DNA of 64,000 nucleotides from NCBI GenBank assembly GCA_000023725.1, contig CP001673.1, positions 2,704,103 to 2,768,102 of the forward strand, written 5' to 3'. Source of the DNA: Flavobacteriaceae bacterium 3519-10 (GTDB taxonomy: Bacteria; Bacteroidota; Bacteroidia; Flavobacteriales; Weeksellaceae). How positions within the stretch are numbered: the stretch's first letter is position 1; each line of letters begins with the position of its first letter. Both the position numbers and the translations under genes were made by a program. This document shows, one piece after another, positions 1 through 9,189 of the stretch. The notes under the pieces are model-generated. The model was not told the DNA's origin, did no database searches, and saw nothing but the letters and a program-made list of their open reading frames with translations.

Positions 1-545
1 TTGTCGGGTATCATTGGCAGGTCTGTAATTTTCTTCGGAATATTGCGAACCACTACAGGTTTTACGCCGTACTTTTCGTTGAACCAGTTTGCATAACTAA
101 GACTCTCGGTCATCATATATTTTATGCCTGGCACGAGTTGTTTCTCCAGTAACCGCCAGATTTTTTGGGTAAACCTTCCCTGAATGGCCGGCATTTCTGT
201 AAAAATTTCATGGCTGTCGAACACCAGCGGAATATTTAACAACTTAGAAATGGCCACATTCGGCAACAGTGCGTCTAAATCGTTAGCAAGAAGTATCGTA
301 TTCTTATCTGCAGTTTTCCTGAGTTCAAAAAAGAGTTTCCAGTTGAATTCCGGGTAAGCGCTTTTGAGGGACTTCGACCTTTGTTTGATGATCTTCACCG
401 GATACGGACGCGCGAGAACACCGGTGCCCCCATAATCGTTCCCGATAAGTGTAATATCATATCCGCCACGCACCAAAGTGTCGCAGACCTTCTCAATTCG
501 CTGGTCCGTGTACAGATTACTGAATGCAGAAACGACGATTTTCAC
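1..545 (-). CDS. Glycosyltransferase, GT4-like (partial, C-terminus beyond window)
   Basis: I translated this by hand because the gene runs off the left edge. A GTG at 543-545 opens with VKIVVSAFSNLYTDQR, a Rossmann-like first strand followed by a loop typical of family 4 glycosyltransferases. Further in are a LLANDLDALLPN stretch and a VFDSHEIFTE stretch; a D-H-E signature of this kind is common in the N-terminal donor domain of GT-B glycosyltransferases. About 181 codons are visible, covering most of the N-terminal Rossmann domain; the nucleotide-sugar-binding C-terminal domain is missing. The likely role is transfer of a sugar to a cell-surface glycan at the cytoplasmic membrane; the substrate cannot be told. 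The start lies 8 bp from the stop of the small membrane-protein gene at 554-772, so the two are probably cotranscribed. GTG is preferred because no ATG precedes the first strand. Confidence 0.7.
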   Translation of the reverse strand, partial: MKIVVSAFSNLYTDQRIEKVCDTLVRGGYDITLIGNDYGGTGVLARPYPVKIIKQRSKSLKSAYPEFNWKLFFELRKTADKNTILLANDLDALLPNVAISKLLNIPLVFDSHEIFTEMPAIQGRFTQKIWRLLEKQLVPGIKYMMTESLSYANWFNEKYGVKPVVVRNIPKKITDLPMIPD

Positions 546-553
546 GTTGCAGA

Positions 554-772
554 TCAGCTTTTTTTAATTAGATGATACACCTGAACAAAGCACAGGATGG
601 CGTTAGGTATAATAATCGGCCAAAGATAATCACTGAATACACCGTATAATACGAACAGAATACAGCCCAGAAGATTAACGATTCGGATCTTCGTTATGTC
701 TTTCAGAATAAAACTCAGCACGATAAAGAAGGAGGCACCGTAACCAATAAAATTAGTGATCTCTGGACTCAT
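554..772 (-). CDS. Small inner-membrane protein (YgjV/CBU_0592-like)
   Basis: This is a 72-residue protein made almost entirely of membrane segments. One helix covers about residues 6-24 (FIGYGASFFIVLSFIL), then comes a short polar loop with K-D-I-T-K-I-R, and two close helices (NLLGCILFVLYGVF and IIIPNAILCFVQVYHLI), ending in a KKS tail. The arrangement of an N-terminal GYGASFFIVLSFxxKD signature followed by R-x-x-N-x-x-G resembles the small YgjV/CBU_0592-like membrane family, whose function is unknown. An in-frame ATG 12 codons upstream (808) would add MIRFVPLLKKYA; I prefer 772 because the family-like sequence starts there, but cannot exclude the longer form. It precedes the glycosyltransferase, which is likely in the same operon. 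Confidence 0.6.
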   Translation of the reverse strand: MSPEITNFIGYGASFFIVLSFILKDITKIRIVNLLGCILFVLYGVFSDYLWPIIIPNAILCFVQVYHLIKKS

Positions 773-850
773 AGCATATTTTTTTAAAAGGGGGACAAAC
801 CTAATCATTTCCAGTGAGATGCAAAAGTTTTTCCTGCCATTACGTCATTA

Positions 851-880
851 TTTGCTTTTGGTAAAGTATTTGTACCTTCG
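851..880 (+). promoter_or_regulatory. Bacteroidota primary-sigma promoter of clpC
   Basis: TTTG at 851-854, an 18-bp spacer and TACCTTCG at 873-880 match the Bacteroidota consensus TTTG / TAnnTTTG with one change in the -7 box. The clpC ATG follows 55 bp later. Confidence 0.6.
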
Positions 881-935
881 GTAAACACTGAGGACCGCAG
901 CATTGGTCTTCATCAATTAAACACTGAATAAATAT

Positions 936-3455
936 ATGGACCATAAATTTTCAAACGGTTTAGATCAGGTTTTCCAGCAAAGCAAAAGTGAGGCGAAACG
1001 CCTGCAGAGCGAGTTTCTGAACACCGAGCACTTTTTGTTGGGAATGATTAAAACTGAAAATTCTGCGAAGGAAATTTTGCAGAGTTTAGGCGCGGACCTT
1101 ACCCAGATCCGACGCAAAATAGAGAACATGTCAGCAGCAGGATTAAATCCGTTTGCTGCAGACAGCGGAAAAATTTCTTTTACCAAAATGGCAGACCAGG
1201 CCGTAAAGCGTTCTGAACTCGAATGCAGACAGTATCAGGGTTCTGAAATTAACACGGTGCATCTTCTGCTAGGCATGCTTTATAAATCTGATGACCCGAC
1301 CACGAGCATTCTAAGCTCATATGATATCGACTATGAGCGAGTGACTTCAGAGTACCGGTCAATGCTCAAAAACTCCGGCCAAGGCCCGAAGATGAGTGCG
1401 TATGACGATGATGAAGAACGCGAAGAATTTGGGCAAATGCGAAAACCTACAGGCAACATTGGTGCGGGTAAAAGCAAGACGCCAACGCTCGATAATTTTG
1501 GCCGTGACCTTACCACATTGGCAAAAGACGGTAAACTGGATCCGGTGATCGGCCGCGAAAAAGAAATTGAGAGAGTTTCCCAAATCCTTTCGCGCCGTAA
1601 AAAGAATAACCCTTTGCTTATCGGCGAGCCTGGTGTGGGTAAATCTGCCATCGCAGAAGGCCTCGCACTCAGAATTCAGCAGAAAAAAGTTTCGCGGGTG
1701 CTTTACGGAAAACGTGTGATTACACTCGATCTCGCCGGGTTGGTTGCGGGAACAAAATACCGTGGGCAGTTTGAAGAAAGGATGAAAGCCATCATGACCG
1801 AACTCGAGAAAAACCGCGACGTGATTCTGTTCATCGACGAACTTCATACCATTGTGGGCGCCGGAAGTTCTACCGGAAGCCTGGATGCTTCGAATATGTT
1901 TAAACCCGCGCTGGCCAGAGGAGAAATTCAATGCATTGGCGCAACAACTCTGGATGAATACCGCCAGTACATCGAAAAAGACGGCGCACTTGAAAGACGT
2001 TTCCAGAAAGTGATGGTGGAACCTACTTCGGTGGAGGAAACCGTGCAGATTTTAAATCAGATCAAAGACAAATACGAAGATCATCATAATGTTGTCTACA
2101 GTGATGAGGCAATTCAAGCATGTGTAAATTTAACGGCCAGATATATTACAGACCGTTTTTTACCAGACAAAGCAATCGATGCGATGGATGAGGCAGGATC
2201 CCGTGTTTACATTAAAAACATGAAAGTTCCGACCGAAATTATCGAGCACGAAAAACAGATTGAAGACATTAAAGAACAGAAACAGAAAGCAGTTAAAAGA
2301 CAGGATTATCTTGAAGCCCGGAAGCTGAAAGATGAAGAAGAGCGTCTGCAGATTGAACTTAATCTCGCGCAGGAAACCTGGGACAAAAACGTGAAGGAAA
2401 AGAAAGAGGAAGTTACCGAAGAAAGTGTTGCCGAAGTAGTTTCGATGATGAGCGGCATCCCTGTTACCAAAGTGGGAAAAAACGAACTCGACAAACTTTC
2501 TCACATGGACGAAATGATGAACGGGAAAGTAATCGGGCAGGAAGACGCGGTGCGCAAGGTGGTGAAAGCCATCCAGCGAAACCGGGCCGGACTTAAAGAT
2601 CCGAACCGACCGATCGGAACATTTATCTTCCTTGGAACCACGGGCGTCGGAAAAACCGAACTTGCAAAAGTGATGGCGCGCGAACTTTTTGATTCCGATG
2701 AAGCACTTATCCGTATCGATATGAGCGAGTATATGGAGAAATTCGCGGTATCACGGTTGGTAGGCGCGCCTCCGGGTTATGTCGGTTATGAAGAAGGTGG
2801 TCAGCTGACTGAAGCGATCCGCAGAAAACCTTACGCAGTAGTGCTTTTAGACGAAATTGAAAAAGCGCATCCTGATGTATTCAATATACTGCTGCAGATT
2901 CTGGATGAAGGTTTCGTGACCGACTCTCTTGGCAGAAAGATTGATTTTAGAAATACAATCATCATCCTTACATCCAATATCGGAACGCGCGACCTTAAAG
3001 ATTTCGGTGATGGTGTAGGATTCGGAACCACTGCGAAAAAATCGAATTCAGATGCCCGCGCAAGAAGTACGATTGAAAATGCATTGAAAAAAGCCTTTGC
3101 CCCTGAATTTTTGAACAGAATTGATGACATCGTGATTTTCAACAATCTTGAAAAAGATCATATTTCGAAAATCATTGATCTCGAACTTGAAAAATTATAC
3201 AAAAGGCTCGAAAAACTCAATTATAAAGTTGACCTTACGCAGGAAGCAAAAGATTTCATCGCTGAAAAAGGCTGGGACAAAGATTTTGGTGCAAGACCAC
3301 TGAAAAGAGCGATCCAGAAATATATCGAAGATCTTCTCGCAGAAATGCTTGTTAACAAACAGCTTGCAGAAGGCGGCACCTTGCTGCTGAATGTAAATGA
3401 AGCTAAAGACGGGCTCGTTGGCGAACCCGTGAAGAAAAAACAAAGTGTAAAATAA
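936..3455 (+). CDS. clpC: ClpC-type AAA+ unfoldase, Clp protease ATP-binding subunit
   Basis: This 839-residue HSP100 protein unfolds substrates and feeds them to ClpP in the cytoplasm. The order is a double Clp N-domain (residues 1-145), a linker, a first AAA+ module with Walker A GEPGVGKS at 230-237 and Walker [10 protein letters not shown], a UVR-like coiled middle region around 435-470 rich in K, E and Q, a second AAA+ module with GTTGVGKTE near 570 and [11 protein letters not shown], and a ClpB D2-small C-terminal domain. The short UVR-like middle (not the long ClpB coiled coil) and a VGF tripeptide in the second module, which in ClpC enzymes docks to ClpP, separate it from ClpB. The length is typical of ClpC. 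It stands alone with its own promoter and a strong terminator. No McsA/McsB or CtsR gene is adjacent. Confidence 0.95.
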   Translation: MDHKFSNGLDQVFQQSKSEAKRLQSEFLNTEHFLLGMIKTENSAKEILQSLGADLTQIRRKIENMSAAGLNPFAADSGKISFTKMADQAVKRSELECRQYQGSEINTVHLLLGMLYKSDDPTTSILSSYDIDYERVTSEYRSMLKNSGQGPKMSAYDDDEEREEFGQMRKPTGNIGAGKSKTPTLDNFGRDLTTLAKDGKLDPVIGREKEIERVSQILSRRKKNNPLLIGEPGVGKSAIAEGLALRIQQKKVSRVLYGKRVITLDLAGLVAGTKYRGQFEERMKAIMTELEKNRDVILFIDELHTIVGAGSSTGSLDASNMFKPALARGEIQCIGATTLDEYRQYIEKDGALERRFQKVMVEPTSVEETVQILNQIKDKYEDHHNVVYSDEAIQACVNLTARYITDRFLPDKAIDAMDEAGSRVYIKNMKVPTEIIEHEKQIEDIKEQKQKAVKRQDYLEARKLKDEEERLQIELNLAQETWDKNVKEKKEEVTEESVAEVVSMMSGIPVTKVGKNELDKLSHMDEMMNGKVIGQEDAVRKVVKAIQRNRAGLKDPNRPIGTFIFLGTTGVGKTELAKVMARELFDSDEALIRIDMSEYMEKFAVSRLVGAPPGYVGYEEGGQLTEAIRRKPYAVVLLDEIEKAHPDVFNILLQILDEGFVTDSLGRKIDFRNTIIILTSNIGTRDLKDFGDGVGFGTTAKKSNSDARARSTIENALKKAFAPEFLNRIDDIVIFNNLEKDHISKIIDLELEKLYKRLEKLNYKVDLTQEAKDFIAEKGWDKDFGARPLKRAIQKYIEDLLAEMLVNKQLAEGGTLLLNVNEAKDGLVGEPVKKKQSVK

Positions 3456-3474
3456 CCTTTGTGAACTCAAAAAG

Positions 3475-3508
3475 AAACCCTGTCAAAAAATTGACAGGGT
3501 TTTTTTTA
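3475..3508. terminator. Bidirectional intrinsic terminator between clpC and the TPR gene
   Basis: ACCCTGTCAA (3477-3486) pairs perfectly with TTGACAGGGT (3491-3500) around an AAAA loop. A run of T follows on the + strand, and the minus strand reads TTTCTTTTT, so it can serve both convergent genes. Confidence 0.85.
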
Positions 3509-3520
3509 TAACTAATTTGA

Positions 3521-4891
3521 TTATTTCTTTTTAGTCTTAACGCGTTCAGCTTCTTCGCGCAGAAACGGATATTTCTGCTTCATGTCTTCAAGTAAATTGG
3601 GATCAAGTTCAAGCGCAGTGGCCAGCGCAGCACGCCCGCCCTTTTGGTTATTCACATGGAAACAGCAGTTACTCAGCTGATAATAAATTTCCGCACGGTT
3701 GTGGAGGTTAGTGGCTTTATTCAAAACCTGTATCGCTTCCTCATATTCACCAATAAGCATCAGTACTTCCGAATATGCGTACCAGTTATAAAAACGTGAA
3801 GGTTCAAGATCGGCAAGCTTTCGGAGACATACCAAACTTTCTTCAAACCTCCCGGAATCGATGTATAGATAGGCAAGTCGTTTCTGATAATCAAGATTTG
3901 TATCATTCATCGAAACGGCTTCTTTTGCAAAATGAAGCGCCTCCTTCATGCCGCCCATTTCCTCATAAATATAAGATTGCTCCATCATCGAAAGGTAAAA
4001 CTGCGGGTCATCGCGAAGCGACTTCTGGAAAGCCTGAAGCGCAAGTGTCTGCTGCTTGTTTTCCTTGTAACAAAGGCCAATTTTATAGTAGGTGAAAGAT
4101 TTGGTATATTCTAATTCGAGCATTTCTTCATACACAGCAATCGCTTTCAGCCATTCGCCCATTGCTTCCAGACAGGCTGCCTTATTGGCATAAACACCGA
4201 CCGACTGTGGGTTAATCGCCAACAGATAATCGAATCCGCGGATGGCCTCTTCGTAATTTTTTCTGTTGAAATAAAACTGCCCGTATTCATACCAGGCGGT
4301 TTCTGAAAAGGCAAATTTGTTGAGATAACCGTTCAGAAATTCAATTGCTTCGTCGCTGCGGTTGAGTTGGTTATAACAAACCATAATGTTTTCCAGCGAA
4401 TATTCGTCCTGCTGATCAAACGTAAGCGCTAACTTGTAATGCTTGAGTGCATTGAACGGATCTTCGAGATTTACACATTCATCTGCAATGAAATTATGCA
4501 GAAAATTTTCCTCTTCTTCAAGCTCGAGGGCTTTCTCACAATATTCTATTGCGCGCCTCGGATTACCGAGGTTTGAATAATATTTCGCGCAGCATACCAG
4601 AAAATCTGTACTTTCCATTGAAGATTCCTTCAGTTCGAGCATCAGTTCTTTGGCCTGCGTATAGTTTTCGAGCTCGAGGAAGACCTCGAACTTTTTTATC
4701 TTCAGTTCCAGAGAGTTGGGGTGTAATTTCAGTGCAAAATTGGTAGCCGTTTCCGCAAATGAAATATCGCCCATCTCAAGGTAATAGATAATGATGTCCT
4801 CATATTCTTCGGTCTCGAAGTAGAGTTCGTCATTATTTTCAACCATTTCTTCGAACTTCTTTACGAGTTCGTTTTCAAAAAATTCTTCCAA
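3521..4891 (-). CDS. Acidic tetratricopeptide-repeat protein
   Basis: This 456-residue protein has no signal peptide and consists of about eleven tandem TPR units. Recurrent signatures are A-x-x-x-Y-E/C-x-A-L-x-L-x-P, for example around NPRRAIEYCEKALELEEE, AIAVYEEMLELEYT and ALQAFQKSLRDDPQ. The N-terminal 40 residues are very acidic and the C-terminus is basic (EAERVKTKKK). TPR arrays are protein-interaction scaffolds; nothing in the sequence names the partner. Homologous cytoplasmic TPR proteins are common in flavobacteria, and none that I know has an assigned function. It is convergent with clpC and precedes nothing obvious; glmM lies 130 bp upstream on the same strand, but that gap is long enough for a separate promoter. 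Confidence 0.85.
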   Translation of the reverse strand: MEEFFENELVKKFEEMVENNDELYFETEEYEDIIIYYLEMGDISFAETATNFALKLHPNSLELKIKKFEVFLELENYTQAKELMLELKESSMESTDFLVCCAKYYSNLGNPRRAIEYCEKALELEEEENFLHNFIADECVNLEDPFNALKHYKLALTFDQQDEYSLENIMVCYNQLNRSDEAIEFLNGYLNKFAFSETAWYEYGQFYFNRKNYEEAIRGFDYLLAINPQSVGVYANKAACLEAMGEWLKAIAVYEEMLELEYTKSFTYYKIGLCYKENKQQTLALQAFQKSLRDDPQFYLSMMEQSYIYEEMGGMKEALHFAKEAVSMNDTNLDYQKRLAYLYIDSGRFEESLVCLRKLADLEPSRFYNWYAYSEVLMLIGEYEEAIQVLNKATNLHNRAEIYYQLSNCCFHVNNQKGGRAALATALELDPNLLEDMKQKYPFLREEAERVKTKKK

Positions 4892-5021
4892 AATATATTT
4901 CCCGTGTTATTTCCGCTGCATGAATATGCTTGCAAACTGCGAAAAAACTTCTAATTATAATTCCTTTTTAGTCTCACAAAGACTGCAATTTAACTGATAA
5001 ATAAATCAGTATCGTCGTAAT

Positions 5022-6404
5022 TTAGATGATTTTCTTAATCTCATCAATCATTTTGCGTCCAAGATCATCTGCTTCCTGCTGCGATAACGCTTCGGTGTAA
5101 ATCCTGATAATCGGTTCGGTATTGGATTTTCTCAAATGGACCCAATTCTTCTCAAAATCTATCTTTAATCCGTCCACCGTGGAGATGTCTTCATTTTGAT
5201 ACACGGTTTCCATTTTTGTTAAAAGCAGATCCACATTAATATCCGGTGTAAGCTCGATCTTGTTTTTACCCATGAAATAACTTGGATAGGTTGCCCGAAG
5301 TTTGGATACCGATTTGTTTTCTTTGGCTAAATGCGTCAAAAACAGAGCCACGCCTACCAGAGAATCTCTTCCGTAATGCAGATCAGGATAAATAATCCCG
5401 CCATTTCCTTCGCCACCGATTACCGCATTTTTCTCCTTCATCAGAGTAACCACATTCACTTCTCCCACCGCACTTGCGAAATACTCAGAACCATGTGCTG
5501 ATGATACATCGCGCAGTGCCCGACTCGAGGAAAGATTAGAAACCGCCACGCCTTTCTTATGCTTTAGCAGATAATCTGCTACCGCAACCAGCGTATATTC
5601 TTCACCGAAAAGTTCTCCATTTTCGTCGACCAAAGCCAAGCGGTCTACATCAGGGTCTACTACAATTCCCACATCTGCCTTTTCCGTCTTCATAAGTTCA
5701 CAGATATCTCCAAGATGCTCTTTTAACGGCTCAGGATTATGCGGGAAATGACCGTTCGGTTCGCAGTAAAGTTCCACCACTTCACAGCCTAACTTCTTAA
5801 GCAGCTGTGGAATCACAATACCGCCGGTAGAATTAACGGCATCAAGTACAACCTTATATTTTTTTGCTTTAATTGCATCTGCATCGACCATTGGCAGATC
5901 CAGAATTTTCTGAATATGGATATCGAAGGCATCGTCGCGGGTTTCATAGCCTCCTAAATCATCAACCTGCGCGAAGTCGAAATCTGCGCTTTCTGCCAGG
6001 GCAAGGACGTCGCTGCCGTCTTTTCCATTGATAAACTCGCCTTTCTCATTCAGCAGTTTAAGGGCATTCCACTGTTTTGGGTTATGTGACGCTGTTATGA
6101 TAATACCGCCATCCGCATTGAGTTCCGGAACCATCACTTCGACAGTAGGCGTAGTGGAAAGGCCTAAATCAATGACATTAATTCCTAATCCCTGCAACGT
6201 TGCAGTAATCAGTGAATTAACCATCGCTCCCGAAATTCGGGCATCGCGGCCAACAACCAGCATTAACGATTTTGTGTTTTTATTATTCTGAAGCCAGGTA
6301 CCGAAAGCGGCAGTGAATTTTACAACATCAAGTGGCGTAAGATTTTCATCGACTTTTCCACCTATGGTTCCGCGGATTCCGGAGATACTTTTGATTAATG
6401 GCAT
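5022..6404 (-). CDS. glmM: Phosphoglucosamine mutase (GlmM-type alpha-D-phosphohexomutase)
   Basis: The protein interconverts glucosamine-6-phosphate and glucosamine-1-phosphate on the way to UDP-GlcNAc for peptidoglycan and lipid A. It has 460 residues, the usual size. The phosphoserine loop TASHNP puts the catalytic serine at residue 106, preceded by the conserved SGIRG at 8-12. The metal-binding loop DPDVDRLALVD is near residue 250, a GEGNGG sugar-binding loop is near 330, and the phosphate-binding RKSNTEP is near 425. Bacteroidota members with this sequence are usually annotated as GlmM, although phosphomannomutase/phosphoglucomutase activity cannot be excluded from sequence alone. Two TAAATTTG promoter boxes lie upstream. 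Confidence 0.85.
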   Translation of the reverse strand: MPLIKSISGIRGTIGGKVDENLTPLDVVKFTAAFGTWLQNNKNTKSLMLVVGRDARISGAMVNSLITATLQGLGINVIDLGLSTTPTVEVMVPELNADGGIIITASHNPKQWNALKLLNEKGEFINGKDGSDVLALAESADFDFAQVDDLGGYETRDDAFDIHIQKILDLPMVDADAIKAKKYKVVLDAVNSTGGIVIPQLLKKLGCEVVELYCEPNGHFPHNPEPLKEHLGDICELMKTEKADVGIVVDPDVDRLALVDENGELFGEEYTLVAVADYLLKHKKGVAVSNLSSSRALRDVSSAHGSEYFASAVGEVNVVTLMKEKNAVIGGEGNGGIIYPDLHYGRDSLVGVALFLTHLAKENKSVSKLRATYPSYFMGKNKIELTPDINVDLLLTKMETVYQNEDISTVDGLKIDFEKNWVHLRKSNTEPIIRIYTEALSQQEADDLGRKMIDEIKKII

Positions 6405-6413
6405 AGAGATCTA

Positions 6414-6455
6414 CAAATTTAATTGGCGTGCGCCAGGTTTAATGCTGCAAATTTA
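6414..6455 (-). promoter_or_regulatory. Two candidate -7 boxes ahead of glmM
   Basis: On the minus strand TAAATTTG occurs twice, at 6414-6421 and 6448-6455, both exact matches to TAnnTTTG. The nearer one would start transcription within a few bases of the ATG, so the farther one is the better candidate. Neither has a clear TTTG at -33. Confidence 0.4.
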
Positions 6456-6587
6456 CGGAAAATTGAACCGGTGGCAGAATGTTGACAAAAAGCTTACTAT
6501 AAAAGCAATTTCGGGAAATGAATCTGGGTATTTCGTTTCGCAAAACAGGATTCCAGCATTAATACTCTCTTATCATCAATAGCCTCA

Positions 6588-6740
6588 TCAACACCCGCAA
6601 TCTGAATCGCAGCCCGGTTTACCGTTCTTGAATTTCCCCGGGGAAAAGGTTTTTCGTACAATCTTAAAAAGATGCCAGCCCGCGAACCCTACGGCGATCG
6701 CGATTATGATATACTGGATTATAATTGAGTTTTCCATCAT
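6588..6740 (-). CDS. FeoB-associated Cys-rich membrane protein
   Basis: I found this 50-residue gene by reading the minus strand downstream of feoB. It starts at an ATG that overlaps the feoB TGA (ATGA), with a second ATG directly after. The product has one N-terminal transmembrane helix (IIIQYIIIAIAVGFAGW, about residues 6-22), a basic juxtamembrane stretch and a short cytoplasmic tail ending C-D-S-D-C-G-C. That is the build of the FeoB-associated Cys-rich membrane family, a FeoC-like accessory often found directly after feoB. It probably helps FeoB by binding iron or an iron-sulfur cluster through its three cysteines; this is inference. The overlap implies translational coupling to feoB. 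Confidence 0.85.
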   Translation of the reverse strand: MMENSIIIQYIIIAIAVGFAGWHLFKIVRKTFSPGKFKNGKPGCDSDCGC

Positions 6741-8776
6741 TTAAGCATTTGATAAACGATCAGTGAGGCGAAATAAGCAAGTCCCGACATGCCAAAAAGC
6801 TGTGCGACTGTCCATTTCCAGGATTTTGTTTCCTTATAAACCACCGCAAGTGTGGAGGCACACTGCATTGCAAAAGCGTAAAAAATAAGTATCGAAATCC
6901 CGGTCGCGAAATTAAACACCTTTTCGCCGTTCGGTTTCGTGTCGTTACGCATCTTATCGATGATTCTGTCTTCAGGTGCTTCGTCGTCGAGGCTGTAAAG
7001 TGTTGATAGCGTACCTACAAACACTTCGCGTGCCACAAAACTCGTCAGCACACCTACACCCATCTTCCAGTCGTAACCCAACGGTGCAATGGCAGGCTCT
7101 ATCGCTTTACCCATCTGGGCAAGGTAAGAATTTTCTAGTTTTACATCTGTTGCAACCATTTCATCAGGTTGCTGTTTTGGCCCGAAATAGCTGAAAAGCC
7201 AAATGATGATACTGAAGAAGAATATTATTTTTCCGGCGCCCGTAATAAATTCCCAGACTTTGCCTAAAACCAGTTTGAAATCGTAGCCGAATAGCGGAAG
7301 TTTATACGACGGCAAATCCATCACGAGGAAAGATTTGGACTTATTCTTAATGATTTTTTTAAGCAGTAGCGCTGTGAGCAGAGCGGCAAAAAAGCCAAGA
7401 AAATACATACCCATCAGCGTAAGTGCCTTATAGCTGATGCCCGCAAAATGTCGGTCCGGAATTACGAGTGCAATGATGATACTGTACACAGGCAGCCTTG
7501 CAGAACATGTCATAAAAGGCGTTACAAGAATAGTGATGAGCCTTTCCTTTACGTTTTCGATGTTTCGGGTAGAAATAATCGCCGGGATCGCACAGGCTGT
7601 TCCGGAGACCAGCGGTACAATACTTTTACCGTTAAGACCGAAAGGTTTCAGAAAACGGTCCATCAAAAAAATCACTCTTGCCATATAACCCGAATCTTCG
7701 AGCAAATACAGGAAATATAATAGGATACCGATCTGCGGAGCGAACATTGCAATGCCGCCGATACCCGGGATAATACCGTTCGCCACCAACGAATTAAGCG
7801 GACCTGCCGGCAAATGTGTGCTTACGAACGTCGAAAGCCAGAAAAATGCATCCGAGATCCATATCATCGGATACTCGGCGAGCCAGAACACACTCTGGAA
7901 AATCATCAGCAATACAGCCGCGAAAATAAGGTATCCCCAGATATGGTGCACAAGTATACGGTCTAACTTTTCAGTTAAAAGTTCTTTAAACTGTGGCTTT
8001 TTAGATAAAACTTTAGTGATAATGCGGTCGATATTACGGTAGCGCCGTACGGTTTCCTGAGTCTGAAGACGCTTCGGAACCAGGCATTTAACCTCATCAT
8101 CGTTCATCTGGTCTTTAACGCTTTCAAGCTTTCCGAAATAAGTTTCGGAGGCCAGCAGCGTCCAGATCCTGTATTGGTTTTTTTCTTTGCTTTCCTGCAG
8201 AATTTTAAAGATCAGCCCTTTTTGCTCAACCGGAATTTCAAATGAAACTGTTTCTGATACATTGAAACTATTGTTGAAAACAGCTTCACGTATTTCTTCA
8301 ATACCCAGATTTTTCTTTGCGTTGGTTTGCAGAACCTTTACGCCAAGTTCCTGCGAAAGTTCTTCAAGATTGATGTTAATTCCACGACGTTCAGCCTGGT
8401 CAATCTGGTTCACAACCACCATTACAGGAATTCCTAAATCCTGAATCTGCTGAAAAAGAAGGAGTCCGCGCTTAATGCTTAGCGCTTCCAGGATATAAAC
8501 GACGCCGGCGTAATTGTGCTGCTCATCGATAAGAAACTTCGAGAAAATGGCTTCGTCTTCGGAGCCGGGGTAAATGCTGTAGGATCCCGGAAGATCAATT
8601 ACTTCGACCACCTCGCCGCAAAAATCGTAGGTGCCCGAATGGCTGGCAACCGTTACACCCGCGTAGTTTCCGGTTTTCTGTTGCTTGTTGCAAAGTAGGT
8701 TAAACACCGTAGATTTACCCACATTGGGGTTCCCTACTAACAGAATCTGTTTGTTAACTGAATTTTTCTGCATCAT
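6737..8776 (-). CDS. feoB: Ferrous iron transporter FeoB
   Basis: FeoB is the inner-membrane Fe(II) uptake protein. This 679-residue copy begins with a G-protein domain: G1 GNPNVGKST at 15-23, G2 TVASHSGTY region, G3 DLPGSYS near 61 and G4 NQID near 127. A helical guanine-dissociation-inhibitor-like spacer follows, then two Gate/nucleoside-recognition membrane modules with about eight to ten helices, including the conserved SGTACAIPAI and MTCSARLPVY stretches whose Cys residues are typical of FeoB. The C-terminus is short, and the Cys-rich tail that some FeoB proteins carry is supplied by the separate 50-residue gene that overlaps the stop codon. It follows feoA by 38 bp, so feoA-feoB-Cys-rich protein is one operon. 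Confidence 0.95.
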   Translation of the reverse strand: MMQKNSVNKQILLVGNPNVGKSTVFNLLCNKQQKTGNYAGVTVASHSGTYDFCGEVVEVIDLPGSYSIYPGSEDEAIFSKFLIDEQHNYAGVVYILEALSIKRGLLLFQQIQDLGIPVMVVVNQIDQAERRGININLEELSQELGVKVLQTNAKKNLGIEEIREAVFNNSFNVSETVSFEIPVEQKGLIFKILQESKEKNQYRIWTLLASETYFGKLESVKDQMNDDEVKCLVPKRLQTQETVRRYRNIDRIITKVLSKKPQFKELLTEKLDRILVHHIWGYLIFAAVLLMIFQSVFWLAEYPMIWISDAFFWLSTFVSTHLPAGPLNSLVANGIIPGIGGIAMFAPQIGILLYFLYLLEDSGYMARVIFLMDRFLKPFGLNGKSIVPLVSGTACAIPAIISTRNIENVKERLITILVTPFMTCSARLPVYSIIIALVIPDRHFAGISYKALTLMGMYFLGFFAALLTALLLKKIIKNKSKSFLVMDLPSYKLPLFGYDFKLVLGKVWEFITGAGKIIFFFSIIIWLFSYFGPKQQPDEMVATDVKLENSYLAQMGKAIEPAIAPLGYDWKMGVGVLTSFVAREVFVGTLSTLYSLDDEAPEDRIIDKMRNDTKPNGEKVFNFATGISILIFYAFAMQCASTLAVVYKETKSWKWTVAQLFGMSGLAYFASLIVYQMLK

Positions 8777-8814
8777 ATCTTCAACTTAAATCTTCTAAAA
8801 ATTTTCTGCTGAAT

Positions 8815-9069
8815 TTACAGTGCAGGTTGTACAATGATAAATCTTGCTTCCTCCTCGCGAAGTGCGATGCGGCTTTTTTCGTCGCCGAACTCTACATACA
8901 GCGGCCCGCGGAAGGGCGCCTGATACAGGATGCGGAAAGCCGTTTCCGGCAGCAGCCCCATCTCGATAATTTTACTTGGCATTTTAAGGTCGTCGTTTTG
9001 ATAGCCTACAATTCTTCCGTTGGCATTTCTCGGAAAGCAGCATAATTTATCTGATTTTTCTCTTCTCAA
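8815..9069 (-). CDS. feoA: FeoA-like SH3-fold protein
   Basis: FeoA is a small cytoplasmic protein with an SH3-like barrel that supports FeoB. The product is 84 residues with the family's pattern: a turn at NANGRIVGYQ, then K-I-I-E-M-G-L-L-P and a central YQAPFRGPLYVEFGDEKSRIALREEEA. The G-L-L-P-x-T and P-F-x-G-P-L-Y-V signatures are classic for FeoA. I placed the start at a TTG (9067-9069). A TTG at 9090 is also in frame, but it lies inside the TATCTTTG promoter box, so it would be upstream of or at the transcription start. An unusual TTG start could limit translation. The operon is probably iron-regulated through the inverted repeat at 9098-9120. Confidence 0.8.
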   Translation of the reverse strand: MRREKSDKLCCFPRNANGRIVGYQNDDLKMPSKIIEMGLLPETAFRILYQAPFRGPLYVEFGDEKSRIALREEEARFIIVQPAL

Positions 9070-9087
9070 CGCTATAATTTTTCGCTG

Positions 9088-9116
9088 CAAAGATAGGTTA
9101 TTTAAATCTAATCTAA
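9088..9116 (-). promoter_or_regulatory. Promoter of the feo operon
   Basis: The minus strand shows TTAG, 17 bp, then TATCTTTG at 9088-9095, an exact match to the Bacteroidota -7 box TAnnTTTG. The -33 element sits inside the inverted repeat described separately. Confidence 0.6.
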
Positions 9117-9120
9117 ATAA
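9098..9120. promoter_or_regulatory. Candidate iron-regulator operator at the feo promoter
   Basis: A 23-bp imperfect palindrome is centred on CTA: TTATTTAAAT (9098-9107) against ATCTAAATAA (9111-9120), 9 of 10 positions pairing. It covers the -33 element of the feo promoter. The T-T-T-A-G half-site resembles operators of DtxR/MntR-type metalloregulators, which commonly repress feo genes with Fe(II). The regulator itself is not in this window, so the assignment is inferred from position and shape. Confidence 0.5.
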
Positions 9121-9130
9121 GACCAGCTCG

Positions 9131-9164
9131 CAAAAAACCCCAAAACAAAGATTGTATTGGGGTT
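9131..9164 (-). terminator. Terminator of the first GLPGLI gene
   Basis: AACCCCAA (9136-9143) pairs with TTGGGGTT (9157-9164). Read on the minus strand the hairpin is followed by TTTTTT, downstream of the gene ending at 9190. Confidence 0.75.
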
Positions 9165-9189
9165 AACAAATATAAAGTGTAATGAATGT

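Noticed and set aside
1359..1931. 190-codon antisense ORF within clpC
   Set aside because: It is a mirror of a strongly conserved coding frame with no family resemblance.
4970..4990. Short AGTCT/AGACT hairpin downstream of glmM
   Set aside because: Only five base pairs, without a T run; too weak to call a terminator.
9070..9090. TTG start of feoA at 9090
   Set aside because: It falls inside the TATCTTTG promoter box, so the transcript would start at or after it; the next TTG at 9069 is used instead.
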